DNA from: Cladopsammia gracilis
Lineage: Eukaryota > Cnidaria > Anthozoa > Scleractinia > Dendrophylliidae
Direction of reading: 5' to 3'
Assembly (NCBI GenBank): GCA_022457155.1
Contig: JAJGOT010000034.1
Coordinates: 2,031,501-2,095,500, forward strand
DNA length: 64,000 bases
Positions 18,896 to 31,834 of the stretch are shown piece by piece; position 1 is the first letter of the stretch; every line of letters starts with the position of its first letter. The notes beneath the pieces were generated by a model. The model did no database searches. It saw only the letters and a list, made by a program, of their open reading frames with translations, and was not told where the DNA came from. Position numbers and translations under genes: made by a program.

Positions 18896-21800
18896 TCAGA
18901 TGCTCAGAGCTCAACAAAAACAGAAGACGTAATGTATCCATCCACCGGCCAAATTTCTGAGCGGACTGAAGACATGACTGAGCACTATACAGGTACCCTC
19001 TAACAACTAGTCAGTGTTGTCAAAATTGACCCATTCAGGCTTTGGGCCACTTGCTTGAAAACTAATTATTTATCTTTGTCTTTAATTCCAATTCAAAACG
19101 AATGAAATGATTCCAGGCATAGATTTGGCCATATCAGCACATTTCTCGTAAAATAGTACGTTAGTACGTTAAAATTCCTAAAAAAACAAACAAGCAATAA
19201 ACGAAAGGAACAACGTTGTGGTTTTGATGTCTTCATGATATCTTCGTCAAGTTCAATGGTTTGAAAAGCTATATTAAACACTCGAAAGGGTGTTTCATTA
19301 AGCATCCAAACACCTCGAAGGTGGTTAAAAACTTGGCTGTATCTCAGGTTTCAACGTCTCGGTGTCTGGATATCTACGAGGTCAGTGGATACCTGATGAA
19401 ACACTCTTTCGAATGTTTGATATAAGTTCTCAATCGGATGATTAAATACAGAGAAAAGGAAGGAATAAAATCACCAAGATCTTTTCTTTGTTCAAACTTG
19501 ATGAATTATTAATGAGTTGGAAAAGTTGTATATGAATCACGATGAAGAGTTTTTCTAGTGACCAACTCGAAAGCCTAAGCTACTTTGGTCACTGCGCACA
19601 TTCCAACTTTAATGATTTTTGTAATTTACTGTTGTTGTTGTTTTTATGATGACGCATTGTAATTTTTTTTTGTAAATTACTGAAATAGTGCAATAAATAA
19701 ATAAAAAAAATCTATGGCATCTTAACAACTCGTAGTCATCTAAGAAAACTCGGCTGCGCGTCGTTTTTTCTCAACCCACTTCTTGGTGTTTGGAAATCCT
19801 GATGAAACACTCTTCCTCGTGATTGAAATATCACATCGATCGCTTGTTTTCCTTCCAATAAGTTATTCAAAATCCATATATATTACATAATTTAAAATTG
19901 CTATATTAACTAATATAACTTATATAATTTATACTATACTATAAACTTATACTAACGGTAACAAGAGGAACAGAGGGAGAGAAAAAACAGGTATAATAAT
20001 AGTGGTACATTCTTCTGAGCCGATCATTAATAGCCCCTTTGTGTAGGAGGATATCGTATTGTTTCTGGTAGAAGTGACAGAAGTGACTGAAGTCCAATTT
20101 TATGTTCGGTAAGTCTGGAAAGTAAGTCTGAGGAGCTATACATTTAGTCTAAAGGGCCGTTTATACCAAAGAAAGGAAAAATTCACAACATCAAAAGTCG
20201 GAACGGTTCTGGTCATTTATTTTAATTTTAAGACTCTCTTACCCAAGCTTTGTCTATGCCGTTCTAATACCAGAGGCATCTTTGCTCGCGTAAAATTTTG
20301 GTGAGTATCCCTTACATAAAAATGAAAATGAATTATCGAAACAGTTTTTTAATGCCGTGCCACGTTTCTTATATATATCTTACCGAGGGCCGATATTCTC
20401 CTAGTACGGTCCCGAGTAAGCTTGGTTAATAAGAGATTTATTATGACTCCTGCCGGCGAGAGGATCGCGCGGGATCATTCGGGACAATGCCCGGTCCAAT
20501 TCTTAGCGAATATTGGGCCGGCAATCGAGCATTCTGATTGGTTGATTTTAGTTATTGGCCGTCTGACTGTCTTAGTCGTGTAATAATGTCGTGTACTGTA
20601 TAGTGAGCCTGTGGTGTCTATCCCTACTTATACAAATTTTGCAAACTGTCTGAACAAAACAGAAAAGTACAGTACCGGGCCTTCTATTTATTTAATGTTT
20701 CTTACCTACACAGTGGTTCCTTCAGAGATAAATTTACGTGGACCCTTGGCCTTGGAAGCCTACAACAAGGCCCTCGCTGAAGGAAAAGCTTGTGTCAAAA
20801 GGGTGCCACTTATGTTGATTGGACAAGACCACTCTGGAAAGACAAGCCTCAAGAATTCTCTTATGGGAAAACCCTTCAACGAGGATGAAGACAGCACTGT
20901 GGGTATAGATGTTGATCCCTCATATTTCAAAGTCTCAAGTGAGATTTGGAGGCCAGGAAAGAACGATCATGCAACAAATGACAAAAAAGCCACTTCCTTT
21001 GAGCACCACACCGCTCGTTTAGTCGCTGAAGAATTGAAGGAAGAAAAGAGGGATACAAAGTCTATGCAATCCGAAAACAGCACATCTGAATTACCCGTGG
21101 ATAGCAGAAACAGTGCACCATCTAGTGAGATATCAAAAGATGCCACAGAATCCATTCACACATCAAAAGATCCAAACGTCGATGTCAGGAAAGGCGTTCC
21201 AGAAACCTCCTCTGGGCCAACGCAGAGAAGGAATGAATACTCGTTGCTCGCCTTACCTAATATACCAGACGAAATAGCAATTTTGATTAAAAAATTGATA
21301 AAAGAAGTCGAGAAAGTGCAAGATGAAGAAGAAATATATTCAGTTTTGTGGGATTTTGGTGGACAATCTGTCTACTATGCAACCCATCCACTTTTCATCA
21401 CTACAAAAGCAATGTATCTTTTGGTTTTTGATCTCAGCCGCGATCCTTACGCCATGGCTGAACCCGTTGTGAAGCAAGGAACGTACCGGAAGATTTTAGA
21501 CAACCATGGCGCAAAATCTAATCTGGACTATCTTAATTTTTGGATGACATCCGTTGCTTCTCTAGCTAGTCAAGATGAAGACCAGCATGTACGTTCAGGT
21601 CGAGTGCAAGTAAATATTCCTCCTGTGTTCCTAGTTTGCACACATGCCGATGAACCCTGTGGTGGGACAAATCCACTTGAGCTTGCTCGTGAGATACTTG
21701 GTTTTTTAAAGACCAAGCCCTACAGAAACCAGCTGTACAAAGACGTTTTTGTCGTGAATAACAAAATGTCAGGCACTGAATCTGAGTGTCCAGAGGTTAT

Positions 21801-24800
21801 TCGCTTGCGGGAAAACGTACTTGCTGTTGCTAAGGAGCTGCCACAGATGAAAGAACTTATCCCCATCAAGTGGTTAAAGTACGAGAAGGCTCTTCAAGTC
21901 ACAGTGAAAGAGGGGCATAAGTGGATTGATTTCAAAATGGCAAAGCAAATTGCATCTGAAGTGTGTCAAATTGATGATGATAAAGAGCTTTCGACATTGC
22001 TGGACTTTCTTCATGATCAGAGAATCTTGATTCATTTTGATGACACTCCAGTGTTGAACAATTTGGTTGTCTTGGACCCTCAGTGGTTGGTAGATGTGTT
22101 TAAGATGGTGATAACTGTTGCGCGTTATGACCAACAAGAAGCAGAATTTGAAGAATTGTGGTGGAGGCTTGAGTCAAAAGGCATCCTGGACGAAAAACTG
22201 TTAGAGCATGTGTGGGGTTCTTTATTAGACGAGCAAGAGACCTGTGCGAGCCTTACTGAAATAATGGAGAAATTCAGCTTGTTGTGTCCTTTGCCTTCAT
22301 CAGATGCCTTATGTGGCAAGCAGTACCTGGTGCCATCCATGTTGAATTGTCATCCGCCGAAGTGCACCATCGAATTGGTTGACTCTGCACAGATTCCGTC
22401 TCTTTTCTTCAAGTTTGAATATGGACAAGTTCCACCAGGCTTGTTTCCCCGACTTGTGTTGCAGTTCTTTCAGTGGGGCCAAGATGAATTTTGGAGCTCA
22501 GAGAATCCAGATTTGTACGACAGTTTTGCCCGATTTTACACGTCAGCAGACGACGACTGCTCTGTAATCCTTCTGTGCCATTCCTCGTCCATCGAAGTTG
22601 CTGTTCACAGAGGAAATGTCAATGCTGACGTGACAGAAAGTTTACAGTCCAAGCTGAACATTTCTTCAAGTTTCAACTTTGATGCATTTGAAGTGGCCTG
22701 TGCTCGTGCTGTGCGTAAGAAGCTGGGACTGATGCTTGAGTGCATGCGTGAGGAGTTCCGTTGGTTGAAGAATATGAAGTATGAAGTAGGTGTCATCTGC
22801 CCGATCTGTTGCCAAGGACGCGTGGCTAAATACAACTGCATGCATCCCAAGCAGGGTTGCGAGCAAGAAGAGTGTCTGCACTTTTGGTCTGAGTCTGAGT
22901 TGCTCAGCGTCAAGCATTCCATCAGGTGTTGCAGGATAGCTACTGCCCAGATTAACAAAGTTCCAGTCAACCAAATTGCGCCTTGGATTGAAACTCCAAG
23001 TGAACAGGTAAATTAATATTAACTATCATACCAAAATAAATTGTAAGTCAAAGAAGCTCGCAATGTTTCTTTTTTCTCCATGGGGTGTTTCTTTTGAAAT
23101 CCAAATTTCTCATGGACATGCTTCGATTTATTACATACTTAACGAAATTTTTTGTTTACCGGTTTCGTTGCAACAGTAATTGTCGTAACAACAACAGGAT
23201 GTAGCCCTTTGCTCCAATGTTATTTGTCTCAAAATTTAGTGAGACATCTAATTGCATTTCTGAAACTTTCTCCTCTCATTTCAAAATTAAAAGTTGTTTT
23301 TCGGGATTTTCTGAGTTTAAAAGCGATTTCAAATCGACGTTTCGGCCAGTTTAAAAGAAAATAAAAAAGTCTATATGGCGGACTGATGTTTTTGCCTTGT
23401 AACCGCACTTTGAGGCATATCGTAACAATTACGTGAAATGTCAAATGTCATGGTAAAATGCGTGGGAAAATAAACTTAAAGACACATCGGGAACATTACA
23501 TGAATGCAATATATCGCTGTTAATTTATGGAAAAAAACACAATCCTTCTCACAGTCAAAATAGCTATTTAGGATGAGTTTCCATGTCTCAAGATGGTGGA
23601 AATTGTTAAGTACTCTCATCCCTTGGTGCTTTTCACGCAACGACTCGATTCCCTTGTGAACCTTTCTTTGTCGTAACCTCTCTCCTTAGTCTTGATCCTG
23701 GAATTCTCCCAGTTGACGTCACTTTGACATTCCGTTGCGTGGCATGCTAGATCTCCATCTTCTTTGCCCATCCGTTTTTCTGCCAATAAAGTGTTCCCTT
23801 TTTCAAGGTCCTTGTCTGTCAGTCTTTGTCCACGTGTTCTTTCTTATCTGGAAAAGGCGCCATGTCTCCCCAACATACACAGCACTTTGACAGTCACATG
23901 GGACTTATATACCACACTCATTTGTCTTTTACTAAGTGGTTCTTGACACGTGTTTCACTTCTTTCACCTTCCTTCCAGGGCTGAAAGTAACACGAAAGGA
24001 GTGCCGGTTAGCAATGCTCCTAAAATGCTCAGGTAACCCTCTTATGTATGGTATGGTCACAACCCCGCAACTCTCTTGCTCGTTTTGCACCTGACTGTCT
24101 ACCTGTTGCGGTCTTTGTTCCATAAATCTTCTCACTGTCTCTCTGGGGTATCCATTTGCAACAAACATGTCTTCGATGTTGTGTAGCTCTTCCGCAGGGT
24201 GTTTCTTGCCACACAGAGCCCTTGCTGTATTTGATAATCCTTTTTTAATGGCTTTCTTCATACTGTCAGGGTGGTTGGATGTTTGTTTCACGTTATGTTG
24301 GTATGAGTTTTCATGTAGTGGACGGTGCACTCTGACTGTTCTTTTGTTTTTCCTATCTATTTTTTTGTTTTAAATCCAATACTGGTGGAGCATCTACCTC
24401 TTTATCCTCTTTTGTGAACACTATTTCCACTGTCTCTATGGTATTGAGGTGATCAAGTATCTTTTGAGCTTCTCCTTCTTTACACTTGGTTTCGCTGTCA
24501 TCCACATACCAATACCACCCAAGAAGAGAATATGGAGACGTTTCCATAGCTCGAAATTGGAAATCCTCCATTTAGATGATAGCAATCTCACCCGTTGCAC
24601 CAAGGCCTATTGGTCCACTGTCCAACACAAAAAAATATCTAACTTTTGGTCCTGATTTAACCCTAACTCTAAGCCCCAACAAGGGTACCCAATGAAAAAG
24701 TCATTGCTGAGACTGAAAAGATGTGTTCAGTGATCAAGGAGGATTGAAGAAAGAAAGGGGTAGGTGAAGACGAAATCGAAACAGAACTTTTACTGAGTCA

Positions 24801-27434
24801 ATTACTCAAGTATCATTAAAAGAAGACACAGTTTCCATGTGACTGTGGTCACCATAGCAACAACAGTAGGTAGCCCTTTTTTCTAAACAATGACATACCT
24901 GAAATTAATTAGAGTTATAACTGTCTTGTTATTACTGCGCCTTTCAATAACATGCGGAATTTGAAATTCAAATTTCCACCAACGGTTGCGTTTTACACTG
25001 CCGTCAATCATCTTAGCTTAACTCTCATGAAACAGATCTTCACTTCAATGAGTTTAAAAGGTCACGTCCATGCATTATGATTGGTAGATTTCGATCCATT
25101 TTGTTTGTTTCTTTTTTACATGGTCCGTTGGCATTCGTATTAATTATGATTGACGGCAGGGAATAACGCAACCGTTGGTGGAGATTTGAATTTCAAATTC
25201 CGTATGTTATTGAAAGGCGCAGTAAAAGGTCTTTAATGATAGCAAAAACTTTGAAAAGTACATTGAACTGTTCAGGTGGCCGCGATTGTAAACACGTGAA
25301 ACTTTTTGTTTTTCATTAAGTATCTTAGAGAGCATTTTAATATATCGTTTATCTTATATCATTGTTTATTACAGCTTAACATTGTTGAACGTGATGGAAG
25401 GCTTTTAACTCCCGAGGAAGGTAAGATCGTGGTTTAGATAGGTGTTGCAAGCTGAGTAGTTGCATCAAAAAGGCAATTTTGTCTACTGTTTTGCCCAAGC
25501 TGTAAACTTCACTCAACACATGTGAGGAACGACTTCAAGTCTGCAGATGTCTGTTATAGTGTTTGAAACCTCACAGGGAAATCAGTTAGATACACTACTC
25601 GAATATAGATAATTCTATAAGTCATCAGCATGGGATTGTTCTCTTTTGACAGACTTTTCCTCCACAGGAAAATGTCATGTCGTGATATGTTGGCAATTTT
25701 TTTACAGAAAATGATGAAAAATTGCTTGCACTACCTAGTAAGGATCTCGAATCACTGTTGTCGCAGCCATGTGATTCCAAAGAAGTTGTACTTCAACTGA
25801 AAGACTGTCTGCAGTTGGATCATGCTTCCTTGGAGCAGCCAGACCCCGGAACCAAAAGATTGATCCGTTGCCTGGCAAGAAAAGCGAAACAGTCAAACAG
25901 GCTTGACGTGTTCAATCACCTCAGAGAAATTACACCAGCTGGGACGACAGGTCATTTTGTTATCATTGTCTTTACAGTAATCACTCAGAGTGAATAACTA
26001 TCTAATTTAATTTTTTTTTCACTTTACAGCGGTTACCAAGTTGAGTTTTGGTGGACGCCATTCAAAGAAAAACCATTAACGTTTTTTTATTACATTCATT
26101 CGACATTCATTCATTCACTCATTCATTCATTCATTCATTCATTCATTCATTCATTCATTCATTCATTCATTCATTCATTCATTCATTCATTCACTCATTC
26201 ATTCACTCATTCACTCACTCACTCATTCATTCATTCATTCATTCATTCATTCATTCATTCATTCATTCATTCATTCATTCATTCACTCATTCATTCACTC
26301 ACTCACTGACTCACTCACTCACTCACTCACTTATTCATTCATTCATTCATTTATTCAAACCTGGCAACATTTGTGAATGAATATGTGTACATGGTTTCCT
26401 CATAATAAAAATATGTCATTCACAAATGAAGATTAGACACAAATTTGTTTACCTTGATTGGATTAACTCTGAAGAAGCCCGACTAGTGCGGTCGAGATAG
26501 ACCAAATGTAAAAAGATTTGTGTCTATGTATAAATTTTTACATTTTTAGTGATATTTTAGAATAAAATTAATGTTGGCAAGCTGTGGCCATCGGCATGTG
26601 AGCCCGCAGTTACCCTTGTAGTCTGCTATAACACTTGGTGTCCACATTCGGCATATGTCAATCAAGCGCTTAGTTTACCATGTGAGGCCCCTTTCCATCG
26701 TCCTATTCTCAGAAGGCTGCATGAGGCACCCCCTCGGTCGACCCTCGGAATGGTGCCATGTGTCTGAGGCACCTCATCCATCCATCTGGTCGGTGGGTCC
26801 TATCCCCTCTGAGCTTTTGCCAGTATATTCCTCGCCCCATTTTGCCCACATATGAGTTTGTTGTCGTATTTTCCTGTGCAACAGAACATTAAACCTTTTT
26901 TATATCAAAGGTTGTCCTTTTTTTATTAACTTGGTAAAGCTTACTGGGATCCCTTTGATATGGTTTTTTTCGTTGGCCCAAGTAGCAACCTTCTATTTAG
27001 TTTACACACGCTTAGCATTTTCTTGGCGATGATCCTTTGGCTCTGTTACCTTGAAATCCCTTCCAAGTTCAAATAATTTTAACGACTTTTCTTTGCTTGG
27101 CGTCCTCCAAAACTCAACTTTGTCCACCTTGATACGACGTACAGTGGGTCGGGTGTGATTGAAGAGGTCCTCAGAGCCTATTCATAAAGTGCAACGGGTC
27201 AAAAATTTTATGTTTTGTTCGCTCTAACCACGCCCATTTTTTCCCAGGTCCTCTGTTGCCTGAGTGTCGTGATATCCGACAGATTCCTTTTGACCAGATG
27301 AGAGAACTTACAGTTACGTTGAGTGGTGAGTTTCACTTGCAGTTGGTTAAATATATTTTTCGTTTTACAAAGTTTAGTGCTGTGAGGTCTTGTGAGCGTT
27401 ACATTGGCTTTATTGTCATGGTTTAAACATGACA

Positions 27435-27489
<55 letters not shown>

Positions 27490-28874
27490 ATAGACTCCTA
27501 ATGAATGTTGAGAAGATAAACTAAGATGCCATATATTTTCGAGTTGTATAGTATTTTCATAGCCCTGTAAGCAATGCATCACATTACGGATTTATTAATT
27601 CCAAGCTTATTCTTCAAGTTTTAAAAACCTTTGTGTTTGTTTAAACACCTATTTCCGTAAGAATCTTTTAAAATTCTCATCCAGTGTTACAGAAACGCAC
27701 GCACATATAAAGAGCCAGACACACGGTGCAACAGTTCACGCAACATCGCATGAAATGTTTGCCACATGATGCGACATTGCATGCAACATCGCATGCAATT
27801 GTTTTCAGCATAACATGGAACATTTCACGCAACAACTTACGGATTACTATTTACGAATATAAGGAGTATTTATGTAGTGGACATGCGATGAGATTGTTGC
27901 TCGCATTTTGCAGGAGAACATGTAATATTGTATGCAACAATTCAGAGATGGACACACGGTGCAATTTTGAAGTTGCGTGCAATTTTCCACACATTGTTGC
28001 ATCGTGTGCCGGGGCCTTAAATTGCGCATTTTCTTTCCTTATTATGGTAAAACGAATAAAAAAGCCACCAACAAGGAACTCTTATCTTCGATGTGGTAAC
28101 CAACTGTAGGAAACAAGCAATGTGTAAGCGATAGAAAACTTTGGTAGGTTAACAACAACGGGTTAGCCTGCCAGGTCCAGTCTACAACTAACAATCAGTC
28201 TAAAAGGAATACGCGACTCGAATTGCACAACTCTTTATCTGTTATGCGAAATAATTTGAATTCAACGCACGCGCAACACTCAGTACGAACAGAAACATAG
28301 TGCGCACCAACTAAACATCTTTTATATAAAGTAAATGTTACGCGAGGTCGATTTTTAACGCAACATTTTCTTGCAGTAACATGTTGCAAGTCTTTGTAGC
28401 TGATTAACAAACTCGCAATGTGTTGGTAACGGCAGCATGCAAGCGTCATCACAGCAAGGAGTCATCATAAAGAGACAAAATGAGTCTACCCAACTTACAA
28501 TCTTAACGCACAGGGCGCAGGCTTCTCAATGAAGACCACAGACTGAACGGACTGAAAGAGTGGCTTTCTGTGAAAAATGTTCGAACATCTTCCTACTTGA
28601 TTACTAAAAATGGGGTTTTAAGTATTTTTTTAAGTATACCCTTTTAAAATAAATGAACGTCTCTATGCATGTTTCAGGTGGAGATGAGTGGAAGATGCTT
28701 GCTGCAGAATTGGGCTTGAAACAATACGAGATTCGTTACCTTGACAGCCACCGAATTCGGAACCCATGTGATGCTTTGCTGGCACATATCGCTAATCAGG
28801 GCTACAGAACAGTGGGATTTCTGTACAACATACTGATCAAATGTAAATTTCCCATGGTAGCTGACCTTCTGTGA
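18896..28874 (+). CDS. ROCO-family GTPase (Roc-COR) with C-terminal death domain, six exons
   Basis: Exons: 18896-18992, 20726-23007, 25375-25420, 25708-25950, 27248-27325, 28678-28874. All borders are AG/GT and all phases agree (1, 0, 1, 1, 1), which strongly supports the chain. The order is a short Ser/Thr-rich lead, a Roc GTPase, a COR domain, a Cys-rich segment, a helical linker and a death domain ending at a TGA. ROCO proteins are dimeric GTPases; members such as DAPK1 also carry a death domain and act in cell-death or innate signalling. No signal peptide or membrane segment is seen, so it is probably cytosolic. The true 5' end is unknown; exons may lie left of 18896. The first exon is the least certain. 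Alternative: a death-domain MFHAS1-like expansion typical of cnidarians. Introns hold MITEs, a Penelope fragment and a long ATTC microsatellite. Confidence 0.75.
20726..23007 (+). CDS. Main exon of the ROCO gene: Roc and COR domains
   Basis: The acceptor TTCAG at 20721-20725 gives a phase that joins the previous exon; the open frame running back to 20611 is intronic. The P-loop GQDHSGKTS is at 20821-20847. Switch II DFGGQ lies near 21353. The NKxD-like motif is CTHAD at ~21640, as in other Roc domains. A polar ~90-residue insert (Ser, Lys, Glu-rich, 20950-21240) separates P-loop and switch II and is unusually long. COR follows (FLHDQRILIHFDD, LDPQWLVDVFK, ~22000-22110), with its C-terminal half to ~22700. 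A Cys-rich patch (CPICC...CMHPKQGCEQEEC, 22797-22877) may bind zinc. The donor is CAG|GTAAAT. Confidence 0.85.
23690..24640 (-). mobile_element. Second Penelope-like element fragment, antisense in a ROCO intron
   Basis: On the minus strand 24571-24353 reads an RT palm with the catalytic YVDD (WYWYVDDSE), a GEAQKILDHLN helix and PVLDL. The segment 24330-23932 continues, in another frame, with the thumb (HNVKQTSNHPDSMKKAI; RALCGKKH; NIEDMFVANGYPRETV). Further left, 23930-23760 retains GIY-YIG traces with frameshifts. The YVDD site is intact but several frameshifts make it non-functional. It differs in sequence from the first Penelope copy, so the two are separate families or old branches. Confidence 0.75.
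24933..25224. repeat. MITE family A, copy 1 (292 bp)
   Basis: The ends are TACTGCGCCTTTCAATAACA and its inverse, with about 90-bp imperfect inverted arms. A second copy lies at 46683-46970. Confidence 0.85.
25708..25950 (+). CDS. ROCO gene exon 4: helical domain
   Basis: 81 codons rich in Leu, Lys and Asp with a pattern of five or so short helices (LESLLSQ, VVLQLKDCL, RLIRCLARKA, DVFNHLREI). The size and spacing are like a death-fold module, but no family could be named. Phase 1 at both ends, like neighbouring exons, so it could be skipped without breaking the frame. Confidence 0.6.
26092..26356. repeat. (ATTC)n microsatellite with CACT variants
   Basis: About 65 tetranucleotide units, mostly ATTC with ACTC interspersed, in intron 4 of the ROCO gene. 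Confidence 0.97.
27434..27492. repeat. (AATA)n microsatellite
   Basis: About 15 uninterrupted units, 110 bp after the ROCO exon ending at 27325. Confidence 0.95.
27706..28019. repeat. Inverted-repeat element with CACACGRTGCAACA ends
   Basis: CACACGGTGCAACAGTT at the left and its imperfect inverse near 27990-28015 (TTGTTGCATCGTGTGCC) bound a region full of CGCATG / TTGCATGCAA words. It lies inside the last ROCO intron. Confidence 0.55.
28678..28874 (+). CDS. ROCO gene last exon: death domain core
   Basis: The exon encodes GGDEWKMLAAELGL, YEIRYLD, a NPCDALL helix and TVGFLYNIL, ending ADLL-stop. The W..LA..LGL start and NP..ALL helix are characteristic of death domains of the UNC5/NF-kB type. 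The first helix comes from the preceding exon 27248-27325 (FDQMRELTVTLSG). The death domain would recruit partner death-domain proteins. Confidence 0.75.
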
Positions 28875-30163
28875 GTATTTAAGAGACAAAGTTTTTAGAA
28901 TTTTAAAAATACATGTATGTGAACGGGAGAGTGTCATAAGATATACAATGACAACTGTATTTTTCTATATATTTTTTTACATTGGTAGCCATTGCTATGT
29001 ATAAAAAAGTTCATCTATTCTTGACTAGGGTTAGTTCTTCCATTTTCCATTTTAGGTCATAGTAGTCGCGTTCGAAGAACGCAATCCTAATTTCGTGTTG
29101 GAGACAAATTTGAGATTTTTTGGTAGACGGTCTTCCAAATGGCCGCCCCTATTGGTTTTTTTCAGGGGCTCATTTCCGCCGGAAATTCCTTCGAACGCGT
29201 CTCCATGATCTGTGATTACTGCTAGTTATATAGGGTCATTTTACGCCTGTTTACTGGATAGGTAAGGGATAGTATAAGGGATAGGTATTGGTAAATCATT
29301 AATTGTGTATTAACCATGACGTCAGCTACCTATACCTTTTGTGTTATTTTGCATTTCCCTTGTTAATATTCTTTTCAGAAAACAACTATCCATTTAATTA
29401 GTGAAAAGTAGATAGGTAAGCAATTAACTACCTTCCGCTTTATACCAACATAAACTTGCCCACTTTATTCTAACACTGAAGGGAATGGAATGAACCGGAA
29501 GTGAGGGAAAAAGAGATAATGTAGTCGGGCTACTTAGCTGTAAGCCAAGTCTGCCCGACTTATAAAATGAGCTGTGTGCCTTTTTTAAAGAAAAGTTGTG
29601 CTTTTCAAGTGGCTTGTAGCCTGCGCAACATGTTAGTGACGTAATATTAGTTGATATAGCAATACCAATCAAGGTTATGGATGAATTCACGTTTTTGGCG
29701 TTAGATTTCATGTGTAGTGTGACAATTGAATTAATTCTCGTACCTTAGGGGCACTTACAAGACCCTTTGAACCACGGTCGATATTTGCCAAGATCGCTTT
29801 AGCGTTTACCGAAGTCTTTTTTATAGTTAAATTTATTAAAAATACATGTCTCACAAAACCTCGTAAAGGCTTAGGAAAATATGTACCGTAAAATTTTAGC
29901 GACGTGGAAGAGACAGATGAAATTTTTGGCTTAACTGGAAAGATTAGGTTGCATAGCCACAATGTCCCCAAATAGAAACTTAATTTATAAGGATCATGAT
30001 GACACACAAGTACTATTACATGGGCACTATAAATACCCGGGTAAAAAAATAAGACTTTATAGCGCGATCGGGTTAACAATATAAGCTTAAGTCTTATATG
30101 TTATAAAACTATGTTTGCGCGCCTTAGAGAACTTTTGCGTGACCGTTTTAAACTTAAAACAAG

Positions 30164-30345
30164 AAGCTGTACGCAGCTTGAACTCGTGGCGCCTTTAACT
30201 CATTGCAGCATTGATTCCCAAGTGATTTGAGTGCTTTTACAGAGAAACATAAGCTTAAAATTATATCTAATCAAAGGCTCCTAAGAGCCAACCCGAGAAG
30301 AAGAAATGCTAACGCGTAACGTGTAACGCAATATTGCCGTAAGCT
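30164..30345 (+). repeat. Solo arm of the foldback element at 18076-18823
   Basis: It matches the right arm 18508-18715 closely (GAACTCGTGGCGCCTTTAAC through the CGCGTAACG words), but no inverse partner is near. Confidence 0.85.
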
Positions 30346-30742
30346 TTAATAAATGTTTAATACAATCTCCAAGTTTCAAATTCATTGAAACATTCTAAGG
30401 CTGTAAATTTTTAGCGCCAACTCAGGAAAATATTGAGCTGATTTTCGCGCTTGTGGCTTGTTGTTTCATTATGCATCTCCATTGTCTCAAATCACCGTGG
30501 AATTGTAGCTTTCAGTACATCATGAATTCATGTAACACTTAAAACAAAGCAATGAAGTGTTTATGAATTCATTATGTACTGAAATTTACAATTGCATGGC
30601 GATTCGAGACAATGGAGACACATAATGAGATCAACAAATCACTTTCGTGAAAATCAGCTCAATATTTTCCTACGTTGAGGCTGTAAATTGACAGCCTTAG
30701 AACGTTTCAATGAATTTGAAACTTGGCAGTTGTATTGAATAT
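30345..30742. repeat. Palindromic MITE, ~400 bp
   Basis: The left half (TCCAAGTTTCAAATTCATTG ... TTGTCTCAAATC) pairs with the right half (GATTCGAGACAA ... CAATGAATTTGAAACTTGG) around a centre near 30540. Both halves carry an AATATTGAGCTGATTTTC-type segment. Confidence 0.85.
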
Positions 30743-31462
30743 TAATTATTCTTTATGAGGACTAAGTTTTAAAAAAATTCATCATTCGCTTTTTAATTCA
30801 TGACAATTTTAATAAGTGTAGGGTCAATTTTTGATGTAAAAGCGAAATAATACTCCAGGCCAGTTCATATTCAAGGTAATATTTCTGAAATCCAAACGGA
30901 GCGATTTCCTTGAGATTTTCACCTAATGTATTTGGATGGTATAAAATTCATGTCAGACCAAAACATTATTTCATCAAGCCCTGTAGACATACGTTTTAAT
31001 AACATTTCAAAATTGTTTTGTTTTTGTTGTATTTTAACACCTTAAAAATTCACTCGAAATTTTCTCGAAAACGCTTCCATAAAAATTTGTAAAATTTTGT
31101 AGACCTAAGGACAAGTACGTCAGGTCGAAGATCCAGAGAGCGTTTTCCAAAATTATCTCTCGATGACAAGTAATTCGGTATTATGTAAAACCGGAAGTGA
31201 CGTCATAACGTTGCTTTGGCAACTCCGATTTCCATAAAACTAATCTCATCTGAAACTTTAATCTTTCTCCAGTACAGCTGTGGCAATCAATTTTCCGTTG
31301 GATCGTTTGTGGTGGTACACAAGTTTCTCAAAGCTAAACGGTATCGTCGCTCAAAAACCCAGTCGAGCCACCTTAATAAAGTGTGGTTTTGTTTAGCACG
31401 TACGCGTAATTGACTTCTTTGTTTTTCCGAGGTGTTAATTTTCATGCAAATTTAGTTCAGTG

Positions 31463-31631
31463 TAAGGGCCTGGTCGCACAAAAGTCAAAAACAAAAATCC
31501 GCCCGTGCAAAAATCGAGGAAAACAAAAGAATCCGCTCCGGTGGGACACGCTTTTTGTGGAATGTTTTTGTTTTTATGCTATTTTGCACGGGCTAATTTT
31601 TATTTTCGACTGTAGTGCGACTAGGCCCTAA
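31463..31631. repeat. MITE with TAAGGGCCTGGTCGCAC ends
   Basis: The left end TAAGGGCCTGGTCGCAC and right end GTGCGACTAGGCCCTA are near-perfect inverses, with an inner pair CCGTGCAAAA / TTTTGCACGG. 169 bp. Confidence 0.75.
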
Positions 31632-31834
31632 GTTCGCCTAATTAAACTTACTTAACGGTGCGTAAAAGTTTGAACTTTGAACATTCAGTTTGTTTTCCTC
31701 CGCCGGTAAAGTCATGTAATCAAACCTTATAGTGGGTGATAGGTGGGAAACTCAAAATCGACATAGAGTCTAGCGATGAATGTTGTGGCAAATAAGAATA
31801 AGAAACGGTTTAAAAATACAGGAAGGAAAAAACA

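Noticed and set aside
20611..20725. Start codon at 20611 as the ROCO gene start
   Set aside because: The acceptor at 20725 gives a phase match to the upstream exon, and the 38 residues before it do not look like a protein N-terminus.
26048..26380. 110-codon ORF rich in His, Ser, Phe and Ile
   Set aside because: It is the translated ATTC microsatellite.
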